Positions 26,284 to 34,842 are shown, counted from the first letter of the stretch. The stretch: DNA of 40,500 nucleotides from an uncultured Verrucomicrobiota bacterium (GCA_903828255.1 CAIKLQ010000983.1:1-40500); one strand, 5' to 3'. The notes: generated by a model from the sequence alone, not told the origin. Made by a program: numbers and translations.

Positions 26284-26598
26284 AGTCAGGTCAATTTCAG
26301 TTTTAGGTTCAGTCCCGCCGGGCAAAGCCCCAGCGCGGGGGTTCAAGCTGGCACAACTTTCGCCGGCGGCAAGTCTGGGTTATGCCAAAATTGAGCCGCG
26401 CGCGACTTGGAGCCGGTGCGGCTTCGTTGCCGGCGGCGCTGGGGATTGCGGAGTCAACTGCGGAAACCTCTCTGCCATTGTGGTGGTTTCAACCCTTGGG
26501 AGTCGCCGCCACTTCCGGTTCACATGACACCCAACCCGACCGCCGAAGCCAACGCCGGATTGTGCGCCGCTTGAAGGCTGTGTTATCCTGAATTCGCT
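26284..26598. other. Divergent intergenic region, promoters only
   Basis: 315 bases between the peroxiredoxin and the DUF433 gene, with no credible coding frame. On the plus strand TTGTGC (26560-26565), an 18-base spacer and TATCCT (26584-26589) could form a weak promoter for the toxin-antitoxin pair. Nothing else stands out. Confidence 0.4.
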
Positions 26599-26841
26599 GT
26601 GAACGAAGACACGTTGCTGCCTGACGAGAAGAACCCGCTGATCTGGATCAACCCAGAGCGCGTGAGCGGTGCGCCGTGCTTTTACAAGACCCGGGTGCCG
26701 GTGGACGCCCTGTTCGGCAATCTGGAATCTGGTCTCTCGCTGGACGAATTTCTCGACTGTTTTCCGAGTGTCGGTCGGGAACAAGCTGTGGCGGTGTTGG
26801 AACTGGCGCACAAATCCATTCCGTTGCCCGTGGCTGCATGA
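26599..26841 (+). CDS. DUF433-domain protein, putative antitoxin
   Basis: 80 residues from GTG 26599. The core matches the DUF433 pattern: 'INPERVSGAPCFYKTRVPVDALF', then LESGLSLDEFLDCFP and a helical end with QAVAVLELA. DUF433 is a small winged-helix-like domain found as the DNA-binding antitoxin-like partner of DUF5615 PIN-like proteins. The gene overlaps the next one by 4 bases (ATGA), the normal layout for such pairs. No toxin activity is shown by sequence alone. Confidence 0.85.
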   Translation: MNEDTLLPDEKNPLIWINPERVSGAPCFYKTRVPVDALFGNLESGLSLDEFLDCFPSVGREQAVAVLELAHKSIPLPVAA

Positions 26842-27155
26842 AGCTACTTTTCGACGGTTGTGTGCCACGACCACTATGGCGTTTTCTTCCAAGTCACACG
26901 GTGCAAACCGCGCCGGAACTGGGTTGGGAGGAATTGCGCAACGGGGAATTACTGCGGGAAGCGGAGCCGCTCTTCGACGCGTTTGTGACGGCGGATAAAA
27001 ACATCCGGTACCAGCAAAATGTGACCCGCCGCCGGATTGCGATTCTGGTTCCGCCCACGAATCGCTGGCCGGTTTTGCGGACGATGACAGAACGAATTGC
27101 TGCTGCCGTGAACCGGCTGCAACCAGGAGAGTTTATTGAAATGGCAGCCGACTGA
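26838..27155 (+). CDS. DUF5615 PIN-like protein, putative toxin
   Basis: 105 residues from ATG 26838, overlapping the DUF433 stop. The family's opening 'KLLFDGCVPRPLWRFL' (with an Asp where PIN nucleases bind metal), the middle Leu/Glu-rich helix and the 'AFVTADKNIRYQQN' strand (second acidic site) are all visible. DUF5615 proteins are predicted single-strand RNases of the PIN fold. With DUF433 they form a type II toxin-antitoxin-like module, often in genomes with many such pairs. Family knowledge rests on prediction; nuclease activity is an inference. It lies between cysI and cysH. Confidence 0.85.
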   Translation: MKLLFDGCVPRPLWRFLPSHTVQTAPELGWEELRNGELLREAEPLFDAFVTADKNIRYQQNVTRRRIAILVPPTNRWPVLRTMTERIAAAVNRLQPGEFIEMAAD

Positions 27156-27356
27156 ACGCATGAAGCCCGACCAAGCCACTAAAGCCAGCGCCGAGTTCCA
27201 GAGCCGATCCGCGCATTTGTTGCGCTGGATACGAACTGCGATTTTTGTAGGATAATCAGCGCGAACCAGTATGAATTCAACCAGACGACATGAAAGCTAT
27301 CGGACGTTCGGCGCTTACCTATTGTTCGCGGAAGCGGACGCCGAGTTGCGCGCTTA

Positions 27357-27764
27357 TTGGCGCCCGCGCCCGCCGGAGTTGATTGCCTGCTCGTGGGTGG
27401 GTTCGCTGTGAACTACTACGCTTATCACCGCTTCACGGAGGGCATGGACTCTTGGATTGCAGCTTCAGACGCCAATTTTGGCCGACTGCTGGAGGCGATT
27501 CGCAAGGTTTTCGGCGAAGACCTTGCCGAGCTGGACGGGAACTTTCTGAAGCACAACGTGTCACTTTACCTTGGCCGGGTGCCGAACAAAATTGAAGTAT
27601 TCCAGAAAGCCAGCGGGGTTGAGTTTTTCCAAGTCTATCCGCGCCGCGTGCAGAGCACGCTGGCGGGGTTGCCTGTGAAGATCCTTCCGCTCGACGACCT
27701 TAAGACGAACAAACGCGCCAGCGGCAGAAACGAGGACCTGGCCGACCTCGCCAACCGGCCTTGA
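27357..27764 (+). CDS. Nucleotidyltransferase-fold protein, probably decayed
   Basis: 135 residues from TTG 27357. 'VDCLLVGGFAVNYYAYHRFT' and the end 'LPLDDLKTNKRASGRNEDLADL' are typical of MNT/AbiEii-like nucleotidyltransferases (DUF6036 type). Family members usually have a start about 20-30 codons earlier and a T-G-D-(L/I)-D-(I/V)-W metal site. Here that site reads TEGMDSW, so one of the two Asp residues is missing. Upstream the frame is open only to about 27294 and looks eroded (RVARLLAPAPAG). An ATG at 27271 lies in another frame, as if a frameshift had cut the N-terminus. It is probably inactive or a pseudogene; it may once have been a toxin- or antitoxin-like partner. Confidence 0.55.
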   Translation: MAPAPAGVDCLLVGGFAVNYYAYHRFTEGMDSWIAASDANFGRLLEAIRKVFGEDLAELDGNFLKHNVSLYLGRVPNKIEVFQKASGVEFFQVYPRRVQSTLAGLPVKILPLDDLKTNKRASGRNEDLADLANRP

Positions 27765-27771
27765 TTTTTAC

Positions 27772-28431
27772 ATGACCCCCGAACAACTCTCCCAAGCCAA
27801 CGCCGACTTGCATGACAAGTCCGCGCTCGAAATCGTGCGGTGGGCCATCGCGCAAGCGAATGGCCGCGCCCTCGTCTCAACCAACTTCCGCCCCTACGAA
27901 GCCGTCGTGCTCCACCTCTGCGCGCAGGTCCAGCCGGACATCCCGGTGCTGTGGGTGGACCACGGCTACAATCGCCCCGCAACTTACATCCACGCCGAAC
28001 GCCTGCGCCAGTTGCTCGGGCTGAATATCAGACCATTCCTGCCACGCCTGTCCGCCGCCCACCGCGACGCGCTGCACGGGCCAATTCCAAGTCCGGAGGA
28101 GGAAGAGCGTTTGAAGCTTTTCAGCGCGCTCATGAAGTTGGAGCCGTTCCAGCGCGGCATGGCGGAACTCGCGCCGACTGTCTGGATCACCGCATTGCGC
28201 AAGGTCCAAAACCCCGACCGCGCCACGATGGACATCGTTTCGGAAGACAAGAGTTTCGGGGCCTTGAAAGTGAACCCAGTGTTCAATTGGACGGACTTGG
28301 AAATGGAATTCTATCTGACCCAAAATCACCTGCCCAACGAGTGGGATTACTTCGATCCCGCCAAGGCCAGCGACAAACGCGAGTGTGGCCTGCACACCGA
28401 TTGGCTCACGAAAGCCGTCGCCAAAGTTTAG
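27772..28431 (+). CDS. cysH: Phosphoadenylyl-sulfate (PAPS) reductase family protein
   Basis: 219 residues. The catalytic C-terminal motif RECGLHTDW carries the single conserved Cys (205) that attacks the sulfonucleotide. The PP-loop region is VSTNFRPYEAVVLHL, which fits the CysH pattern but is far from the canonical SGGxDS. The Cys pairs that bind a 4Fe-4S cluster in APS reductases are absent, so the PAPS-type, thioredoxin-dependent enzyme is more likely. It makes sulfite for CysI. It starts 7 bases after the nucleotidyltransferase remnant and is followed by cysD after 25 bases. If PAPS is the substrate, an APS kinase (cysC) is needed and is not in the window. Confidence 0.88.
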   Translation: MTPEQLSQANADLHDKSALEIVRWAIAQANGRALVSTNFRPYEAVVLHLCAQVQPDIPVLWVDHGYNRPATYIHAERLRQLLGLNIRPFLPRLSAAHRDALHGPIPSPEEEERLKLFSALMKLEPFQRGMAELAPTVWITALRKVQNPDRATMDIVSEDKSFGALKVNPVFNWTDLEMEFYLTQNHLPNEWDYFDPAKASDKRECGLHTDWLTKAVAKV

Positions 28432-28456
28432 GGAACTGGCCAAGCTCTTTATCCTC

Positions 28457-29359
28457 ATGCTTTCTTATCATCTTGACCATCTTCAGCATCTCGAAACCGA
28501 GGCCATTCACGTCCTGCGCGAAGTCGCCGCGGAGTTTGAGCGACCAGCCATTCTCTTTTCCGGCGGCAAAGATTCCATCTGCATCCTGCGCCTGGCGGAA
28601 AAGGCCTTTCGGCCGGCCGACCTTCCGATGCCGTTCCTGAACGTCGAGACCGGCCACGAGTTTCCCGAGTTGCTGGTATTTCGCGACCGCCGCGCGAAGG
28701 AACTGGGCGCGAAACTCATCGTCCGCACCGTGGAGCACGCCATCGCGCAAGGCCTCGCCCATCCGGCGCCCGGCGAGATCAGTCGCAATCGGTTGCAAAT
28801 TCCCACGTTGCTCGGCGCCATTGAGGAATTTCGCTTCGATTGCTGCATTGGCGGCGCCCGGCGTGATGAGGAAAAAGCCCGCGCCAAGGAGCGGTTTTTC
28901 AGCCCCCGCGACAGCTTTGGCCAGTGGGATCCAAAGAACCAGCGCCCGGAAATCTGGAATCTCTACAACGCCCGCCTCAACCCTGGCGAGAACATGCGCG
29001 TCTTCCCGCTCTCCAACTGGACCGAGATGGACGTATGGGAATACATCAAGCGCGAGCGGCTCGAAGTCCCGAGCATTTACTTCAGCCACACGCGCAAGTG
29101 TGTTCGGCGTGCCGGGCAGTGGCAACCCGTCACCGACCTGCTCCCGCCGACGGCGAAAGAAACCGTGCAGGAACTCGTCGTCCGCGTCCGCACCATCGGC
29201 GACATCATTAGCACCGGGATGGTGGAGTCCCCGGCAAACACGGTGGCCGACATTCTCGCGGAGATCGCCGCCGCGCGCGTCACGGAACGCGGCTCGCGCG
29301 CCGACGACAAATCTTCGGAAGCGGCGATGGAAGACCGCAAGAAGGCGGGATATTTCTGA
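28457..29359 (+). CDS. cysD: Sulfate adenylyltransferase subunit 2
   Basis: 300 residues from ATG 28457 (MLSYHLDHLQHLETEAIHV), the usual start for CysD; earlier in-frame codons run back into cysH. The ATP-pyrophosphatase loop SGGKDS is at 35-40. LQIPTLLGAIEEFRFDCCIGGARRDEEKARAKER and the end MEDRKKAGYF are diagnostic. With the GTPase CysN it activates sulfate to adenylyl sulfate, using ATP and GTP hydrolysis. It normally sits directly before cysN; here 657 bases holding a toxin-antitoxin pair intervene, so expression of the two subunits depends on read-through. Confidence 0.95.
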   Translation: MLSYHLDHLQHLETEAIHVLREVAAEFERPAILFSGGKDSICILRLAEKAFRPADLPMPFLNVETGHEFPELLVFRDRRAKELGAKLIVRTVEHAIAQGLAHPAPGEISRNRLQIPTLLGAIEEFRFDCCIGGARRDEEKARAKERFFSPRDSFGQWDPKNQRPEIWNLYNARLNPGENMRVFPLSNWTEMDVWEYIKRERLEVPSIYFSHTRKCVRRAGQWQPVTDLLPPTAKETVQELVVRVRTIGDIISTGMVESPANTVADILAEIAAARVTERGSRADDKSSEAAMEDRKKAGYF

Positions 29360-29399
29360 CGCTTGCGACCGTGGGAAACAGCGATTACAGTTTTGGCAA

Positions 29400-29621
29400 A
29401 TGAGTCAGACAATTACAGTGCGTCTCGATAAGGAGCTTTCCTCGTGGCTTGAGGAAACCGCCGCCCGCACCGGTATTTCGCAAGGTCAGATCGTCCGCGA
29501 ACAATTGGCAAAAGCCCGGACCGCGAAGGGAAGCAAGCCCTTCATGCGGCTCGCCGGAATCATGCGCGGCCCAAAGGACCTGTCCCAACGAAGCGGCTAC
29601 TCCACGTCATGCAAGCGTTAG
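29400..29621 (+). CDS. Ribbon-helix-helix antitoxin-like protein
   Basis: 73 residues from ATG 29400. The first part, SQTITVRLDKELSSWLEE followed by TAARTGISQGQIVREQL, is a ribbon-helix-helix fold of the CopG/Arc kind: a beta-strand with alternating polar residues, then two helices. It should dimerise and bind its own operator. The C-terminal tail is disordered and basic and would wrap around the toxin. It overlaps the next gene by 13 bases. The gene lies 40 bases after cysD. Confidence 0.82.
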   Translation: MSQTITVRLDKELSSWLEETAARTGISQGQIVREQLAKARTAKGSKPFMRLAGIMRGPKDLSQRSGYSTSCKR

Positions 29622-30010
29622 CTGACACTGGTTTTCTGGTGGCGTTCATCAATCGCGGCGATAAGTATCACGACTGGGCCGTCAGTTTAGCTGAGCAAGT
29701 CAACGCGCCATTGTTGACCTGTGAGTCGGTCTTGTCAGAAACCGCGTTTCACACTGAAACGCAGTATGTTTTTGAATTGCTCCGACAAGGGCTAGTGACC
29801 CTCGCCTTCGATTGTAACGACCACCTGCCCCAACTCGAGGATCTGGCCACTCGCTATGCCGACCGCCGACCCGACTTCGCCGACCTATGCCTGATCCGAA
29901 TGAGCGAGCTTTTTCCCAAGCATTCCCTCATCACCATTGATCGCGAGGATTTCCGCGTTTACCGCCGAAACAAGCGCGAGGTCATTCCATTGATCTGCCC
30001 ACCCGAATAA
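29609..30010 (+). CDS. PIN-domain toxin (VapC-like)
   Basis: 133 residues from ATG 29609. The acidic metal-binding residues of PIN ribonucleases can be placed at Asp6 (LADTGFLVAF), Glu44 (SVLSETAF), Asp89/Asp92 (RRPDFADLCLI) and Asp111 (LITIDREDF). Family members cleave RNA, often specific tRNAs, and are held inactive by the cognate antitoxin encoded just before. The gene ends only 6 bases before cysN, so the pair is now embedded in the sulfate activation operon. The call on fold is firm; target and activity are unknown. Confidence 0.9.
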   Translation: MQALADTGFLVAFINRGDKYHDWAVSLAEQVNAPLLTCESVLSETAFHTETQYVFELLRQGLVTLAFDCNDHLPQLEDLATRYADRRPDFADLCLIRMSELFPKHSLITIDREDFRVYRRNKREVIPLICPPE

Positions 30011-30016
30011 TTTTCC

Positions 30017-31333
30017 ATGCCCCACACCCAACACCCCATCGAAATTCTCCGCTTCAACACCTGCGGCTCCGTAGATGACGGCAAATCCACGCTCATTGGC
30101 CGGCTCCTCTACGATTCCAAGAACTTGATGGAGGACCAGATCGAAGCGCTCGAACGCTCCGCCGACATCACCGGCGGCGGGCAAATCAATCTCGCCAACC
30201 TCACCGACGGCCTGCGCGCCGAGCGCGAGCAAGGCATCACGATTGACGTGGCGTATCGTTACTTCGCCACGCCGAAACGGAAATTCATCGTCGCCGACAC
30301 GCCGGGCCACGTCCAATACACCCGCAACATGGTCACCGGCGCGAGCACCGCGAACCTTTCCATCGTCCTTGTGGACGCGCGGCTCGGAGTCATCGAGCAA
30401 AGCCGCCGCCACACCTACCTCGCGTCCTTGTTGCGCATTCCGCATCTCGTCATCGCGGTCAACAAAATGGATTTGGTGGGCTGGAGCGAAGATCGCTATC
30501 AGGAAATCCGCGATGCCTTCGAGAATTTCCTGCCGCTGCTGGACATGAAGGACGTGAAGTTCATTCCCATCAGCGCGCTCAACGGCGACAACGTCGTGGA
30601 TGCGTCCCTGCACACGCCTTGGTATGTCGGGCCGACCTTGCTCGGCCATCTGGAAACCGTTCACATCGCGAGTGATTGGAACTTGAACGGCTTCCGGCTG
30701 CCGGTGCAATGGGTGAATCGCCCGAACAATCCGCGCGACCCGAAACTCCACGATTTTCGCGGCCTGAGCGGACAGATCGCGGCGGGCGTGGTGAAGGTTG
30801 GGCAAAAAATCATGGTCCTACCCGCTGGCCTGCGCAGCACGGTGAAAGAGATTTGGACCTACGACGGCCCCCTCGCCGAGGCGTTCTGCCCGCAAAGCGT
30901 GACGCTGGTGCTGGCCGACGACATTGACATCAGCCGCGGCGACATGCTCGTGGGTCTGGACGGATTGCCCGGCATGAGCACCGAGTTGCGTGCCCGGGTT
31001 TGCTGGATGCAGCCGCGCCCATTGCAGCGGGAGCGTAAGTTTTTCCTGAAGCATGGTGCGCAAACCGTTCAAACCGTCGTCACCGCGATCGAGGATCGCA
31101 TCAACATCACGACCTTCGAGCCGGAACTCGTGCCCGCCGAACTTGCGCTGAATGATATTGGCGAAATCCGCCTCAAGACCGCGCGCCCGATCAGCTTCGA
31201 CGGCTACGCGACGAACCGGCTCACCGGCTCGTTCATCCTCATCGAACCAGGCACGAACGCGACCGTCGCCGCCGGCATGTTGTTTCCGCCCACCGAGGCC
31301 GTGAAACCGGAATACAACGACTTCGCGATTTGA
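30017..31333 (+). CDS. cysN: Sulfate adenylyltransferase subunit 1 (GTPase)
   Basis: 438 residues. It is an EF-Tu-like GTPase with P-loop GSVDDGKST (17-25), switch II DTPGH (94-98) and NKMD (149-152), followed by two beta-barrel domains. GTP hydrolysis drives the ATP sulfurylase reaction of CysD. The protein ends without the APS-kinase (CysC) extension seen in NodQ-type fusions. It starts 6 bases after the PIN toxin, so translation is probably coupled to that unrelated gene. A long palindrome follows the stop by 2 bases. Confidence 0.95.
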   Translation: MPHTQHPIEILRFNTCGSVDDGKSTLIGRLLYDSKNLMEDQIEALERSADITGGGQINLANLTDGLRAEREQGITIDVAYRYFATPKRKFIVADTPGHVQYTRNMVTGASTANLSIVLVDARLGVIEQSRRHTYLASLLRIPHLVIAVNKMDLVGWSEDRYQEIRDAFENFLPLLDMKDVKFIPISALNGDNVVDASLHTPWYVGPTLLGHLETVHIASDWNLNGFRLPVQWVNRPNNPRDPKLHDFRGLSGQIAAGVVKVGQKIMVLPAGLRSTVKEIWTYDGPLAEAFCPQSVTLVLADDIDISRGDMLVGLDGLPGMSTELRARVCWMQPRPLQRERKFFLKHGAQTVQTVVTAIEDRINITTFEPELVPAELALNDIGEIRLKTARPISFDGYATNRLTGSFILIEPGTNATVAAGMLFPPTEAVKPEYNDFAI

Positions 31334-31334
31334 G

Positions 31335-31408
31335 CGGAGCGCCAGCCTCCGCCCGGCGCGTTGGTAACGACCTTCTCGAAACGCGCCGCACTAGCGGACG
31401 GCGCTCCG
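31335..31408. repeat. Nested palindromic element after cysN
   Basis: Outer arms CGGAGCGCC (31335-31343) and GGCGCTCCG (31400-31408) and inner arms GGCGCGTT (31355-31362) with AACGCGCC (31380-31387) make one imperfect palindrome of about 74 bases. The two halves are related along their full 28 bases. No T-run follows; it looks like a REP/MITE-type repeat. Confidence 0.75.
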
Positions 31409-31585
31409 TTCGCAAGGGGCTCGCGATCTCCATAAAAGCGCCCAAGCGGCACAAAAGGGTTCTTCCGCAGGGAGCGTCTTTGGCGGCGGCGGTTCTTTTT
31501 TTGCTTCTTGTGCCCTTTCGTGGCCCTTGCTCCGGTTGTGTTTTGAGTGGATTTCTTTCCGGCGCTGCGCCTACATTAGCCCGCC

Positions 31586-32980
31586 ATGCCAGAAAAAACT
31601 GTGAATGAAATCCCGCGCGACCTTCGCGTGATGTTCACCAAGGGCAACGATGCGCTGCTCCGCGACAACTTCGACTACGCCATTGCCCTCTTCAACCAGG
31701 TTCTGGTGCGCGAGCCGAGCCTGCTCGAATGTCGCCGGGCCTTGCGCAACGCGCAGCACACTAAATCCAAGGGCCGGGGCGGCTTTTTCAAGAAAGTCTG
31801 GAGCAACACCAGCTCCTCGCCGCAAGTGCTCAAGGCGCAGGCCACCATGCACTCCGATCCTGCGGCGGCGCTGGCCATCGCCGAGGAAATCCTGAACAGC
31901 GACCCCGACAACTCCCGCGCGCACCGGGTCGTTGTCAACGCCGCCACGGCGCTCGATTTCCCGCAGACGGCCATCATGTCGCTGGAGGTGCTCGTCCAGA
32001 ATTCGCCCAAGGACAAGTCGGTCGCGATCGAGTTTGCCACGCGCGTGGCCGGCACCGGCGACGTGCAACGCGCCGAGCGCCTCCTCCAGGAACTCTACCG
32101 CCTCTCGCCGAACGACTCGGACCTCGCGCAGGCGCTCAAGGACATTTCCGCCCGGCGCACGCTCGGCGAAGGCGGCTACGACAAGCTCGCCGACGGTCAA
32201 GGCTCGTATCGCGACATCCTCAAGAACGAAGCGGAAGCCAAGTCCCTTGAACAGGAAAACCGCATGCAGAAGTCCGAGGACGTCGCCGAGCGGCTGATCG
32301 GCGAATACGAAACCCGGCTGCAAACGGACCCCAACAATCTCAAACTGCTGCGCCAGTTGGCCGAGCTTTACACGCAGAAAAAACAGTTCGACCGCGCGCT
32401 GGCGATGTACGATCGCATCAAGGCCTCCGGGATGGGCAACGACCCGTCCCTGGACCGCGCCATTGCCGAGACGAAGATGCGCCAGTTCGACGAGCAAATC
32501 CACACGCTCAATCCGGCGGCCACCGACCACCCAGAACGGGCCGCCCAATTGACCGTCGAGAAGCTGACGTTCCAACTCGCGGAGTGCCAGCAGCGCGTCG
32601 AGAAATTTCCCACCGACCTCGCGATCCGCTTCGAGATGGGCGCGCTCTATTTTCAGGCCGGCAAGATCAGCGAGGCCATCCAAGAATTGCAAAAGGCGCA
32701 GGGCAATCCGCACAAACGCCTCGCCGCGATGAATCTGTTGGCGCAGTGTTTCGCGAAACGGAAGATGCACGACCTAGCGGCCAAGACGCTGCAAAACGCC
32801 CTTCGGGAAAAGCTCGTGTTCGACGACGAGAAGAAGGAACTGATTTACAACCTCGGCTGCGTGTTCGAGGCCATGGGCAAGAAGGAAGAGGCCATCGAGC
32901 AGTTTAAGCTCATCTACGAAACCGACATCGGCTACAAGGACGTGGCGGCGAAGGTGGATGCTTACTACGCGGGAAGTTAA
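31586..32980 (+). CDS. Tetratricopeptide-repeat protein
   Basis: 464 residues without signal peptide or membrane segment. From about residue 20 it is almost entirely paired helices with TPR spacing (AIALFNQVLVREPSLLE; ALAIAEEILNSDPDNSRA; LAMYDRIKASGMGNDPS; AIQELQKAQGNPHKRLA; AIEQFKLIYETDIGYKD). There is a charged coiled-coil-like linker around 195-235. TPR arrays are protein-protein docking platforms. The regular end (KKEEAIEQFKLIYE) is typical of single-gene verrucomicrobial TPR proteins of unknown partner. It is monocistronic by position, after the palindrome that follows cysN. Confidence 0.88.
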   Translation: MPEKTVNEIPRDLRVMFTKGNDALLRDNFDYAIALFNQVLVREPSLLECRRALRNAQHTKSKGRGGFFKKVWSNTSSSPQVLKAQATMHSDPAAALAIAEEILNSDPDNSRAHRVVVNAATALDFPQTAIMSLEVLVQNSPKDKSVAIEFATRVAGTGDVQRAERLLQELYRLSPNDSDLAQALKDISARRTLGEGGYDKLADGQGSYRDILKNEAEAKSLEQENRMQKSEDVAERLIGEYETRLQTDPNNLKLLRQLAELYTQKKQFDRALAMYDRIKASGMGNDPSLDRAIAETKMRQFDEQIHTLNPAATDHPERAAQLTVEKLTFQLAECQQRVEKFPTDLAIRFEMGALYFQAGKISEAIQELQKAQGNPHKRLAAMNLLAQCFAKRKMHDLAAKTLQNALREKLVFDDEKKELIYNLGCVFEAMGKKEEAIEQFKLIYETDIGYKDVAAKVDAYYAGS

Positions 32981-33117
32981 GCGGGGAAGCCCGCCAAGGT
33001 AAGCGTGCAAACGGTGGGTCGCGGTGTTGGCGCGTGGCTCTGGCAAAGCCCAACCGTAGCAGCTTCGCAGTGAGTAACCGCCGGGTTGTGCAGTTGCCCT
33101 GCCAGCACCCAATGCGC

Positions 33118-33146
33118 CGCGGCTGGGCGAGGACGACACAGCCGCG
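33118..33146. repeat. Perfect 8-base inverted repeat in the TPR-aldehyde dehydrogenase gap
   Basis: CGCGGCTG and CAGCCGCG flank a 13-base loop in a 204-base gap between convergent genes. The downstream text GCGCTCCGG resembles the end of the palindrome at 31400, suggesting a related repeat family. No T-run is present on either side. Confidence 0.5.
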
Positions 33147-33184
33147 CTCCGGCAAAATCGTGCCCGCCATTGCCAGTCGCACCG

Positions 33185-34777
33185 CTAGAGCGCCTGCTTG
33201 GTTCGCTCCCCATTTACCGTCCGCCAGAGCTGGCGGGGATTGGCATTTTGCAGTTCCGCTGGCAGCAAAGCGTCCGGCGCATTTTGAAAACACACCGGAC
33301 GCACGAAACGCTGGATGGCCAGAATGCCGACGGACGTCGTGCTCGGCGCAGTCGTCGCCGGGTAAGGCCCGCCGTGAACCATCGCGCGACCTACTTCCAC
33401 GCCCGTCGGATATCCGTTGAATACCACGCGCCCGGCAAGTTGTTCGAGCGCCTGCGCCACCGCGCGGACTTCGGTGCTAGAATCCGCCGCGCCATAGTGC
33501 AGCGCCGCCGTAAGATTACCCCCGGCGCAGGAAACCGTTTCGATCAAATCGGTGAAGTCGGGGCAACGAATGACAAGCGCGCCCGGCCCAAAGGCTTCCT
33601 CGTGCAACCCGAGTTGCTCCCGCCAGGTCGCCGAATCCACTTCGAGCAGTATCGGGGGCATCGCCGCAAACCCGGTCGGCGAGTTTGCGAGGCGTGTCCA
33701 GACGCCGGGGATTTTTTGAAACGCGCCCGTTGTGGCACAGAAGTTTTGTTGCATCTCGACCGCGATCATGGTGGCGGGAGGCACGCCCGCCAGTTGGCTG
33801 GCGAGTTGCGCCACAAACGTCTCCGCGGCCGCCGCGCCGACCACAAAAACCAGTCCCGGCTTGGTGCAGAACTGGCCGCCGCCGGCAGCAATGGATTGCG
33901 CCAGACCGGCGGCGATGGGTTCGCTGCGCTCGGCCAGCGCGCCAGGCAGAAGCACGAACGGGTTCAGACTGCCCATTTCGGCGTAAACAGGAATTGGCGA
34001 CGAACGGGCGGCGGCAAGATCGAAAAGCGCGCGGCCAGCGCGTTTGGAACCGGTGAAACCGACAGCTTGGGTGGCGGGATGTTTGGTGAGCGCCTGGCCG
34101 ACGGTTGCGCCCGGCCCCTGGAGCAGGTTGAAAACCCCCGGCGGCAGATTACAATCCTGGAGCGCAGCCCGAACGGCGTGTGCGAAAAGTTCATTCACGC
34201 TGGGATGCCGTTCGTGCGCCTTGACGACCACGGGGTTGCCCGCAGCCAGCGCGGACGCGGTGTCGCCGCCACACGCGCCGTACGCGAATGGAAAATTACT
34301 CGCGCCAAAAACCACGATGGGGCCAAGCGGGCGCGCCATGCGACGGAGGTCGGGTTTGGGCAGCGGTTGGCGCTGCGGGTCTGCGGTGTCAATGACGGCG
34401 TCCACCCACGAACCTTCGCGGATGAGGTCGGCGAACAATTGCAACTGCCCACAAGTGCGCGCGCGTTCGCCAATGAGTCGGGGGAGCGGCAACCCTGTTT
34501 CCAGGTTTGCACGTCGGAGCAGATCATCCCCGAGGTCCATGATGCGGGCGGCAATCGTCTCCAGCAATTGCGCGCGGGTCGCAGGGGGAAGTTCGCGCGT
34601 GATCTTGAAGGCTTCCGCCGCCGCCTGCATGGCGGCATCCACTTCCGCTTCGGATGCGGGAGCAAAGCGCGGATCCAGCGCCTCGCCGGTGGCAGGGTTG
34701 CTGCCCCGCATCGTCTTGGCGCCAGTAGCGACCCACTGGCCATTGATGAGTTGGCTTCCAGTCAGAGAACATTTCAT
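33185..34777 (-). CDS. Aldehyde dehydrogenase, 2,5-dioxovalerate (ketoglutarate semialdehyde) type
   Basis: 530 residues from ATG 34777 (MKCSLTGSQLINGQWV); earlier in-frame codons are not family-like. The catalytic Cys is about 304 in GGGQFCTKPGLV and the general base Glu lies in VYAEMGSLNPF. The cofactor region PIVVFGASNFPFAYGACGGD and the GFTGSKRAGRALFD loop match the alpha-ketoglutaric semialdehyde dehydrogenase group, which oxidises 2,5-dioxopentanoate to 2-oxoglutarate at the end of the non-phosphorylating pentose and hexuronate pathways. The exact substrate is not proven. It is divergent from ileS with 115 bases between starts. Confidence 0.88.
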   Translation of the reverse strand: MKCSLTGSQLINGQWVATGAKTMRGSNPATGEALDPRFAPASEAEVDAAMQAAAEAFKITRELPPATRAQLLETIAARIMDLGDDLLRRANLETGLPLPRLIGERARTCGQLQLFADLIREGSWVDAVIDTADPQRQPLPKPDLRRMARPLGPIVVFGASNFPFAYGACGGDTASALAAGNPVVVKAHERHPSVNELFAHAVRAALQDCNLPPGVFNLLQGPGATVGQALTKHPATQAVGFTGSKRAGRALFDLAAARSSPIPVYAEMGSLNPFVLLPGALAERSEPIAAGLAQSIAAGGGQFCTKPGLVFVVGAAAAETFVAQLASQLAGVPPATMIAVEMQQNFCATTGAFQKIPGVWTRLANSPTGFAAMPPILLEVDSATWREQLGLHEEAFGPGALVIRCPDFTDLIETVSCAGGNLTAALHYGAADSSTEVRAVAQALEQLAGRVVFNGYPTGVEVGRAMVHGGPYPATTAPSTTSVGILAIQRFVRPVCFQNAPDALLPAELQNANPRQLWRTVNGERTKQAL

Positions 34778-34842
34778 CGTGGTCAGTGTCGGCAGGAATC
34801 GGGTGGATGGCAAGAGAGTCGCCTCCATCGGGTGCGTTCGTT

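Noticed and set aside
26382-26591. 69-codon open frame upstream of the DUF433 gene
   Set aside because: Composition is random-like. It lies in the divergent promoter region and has no supporting signal.
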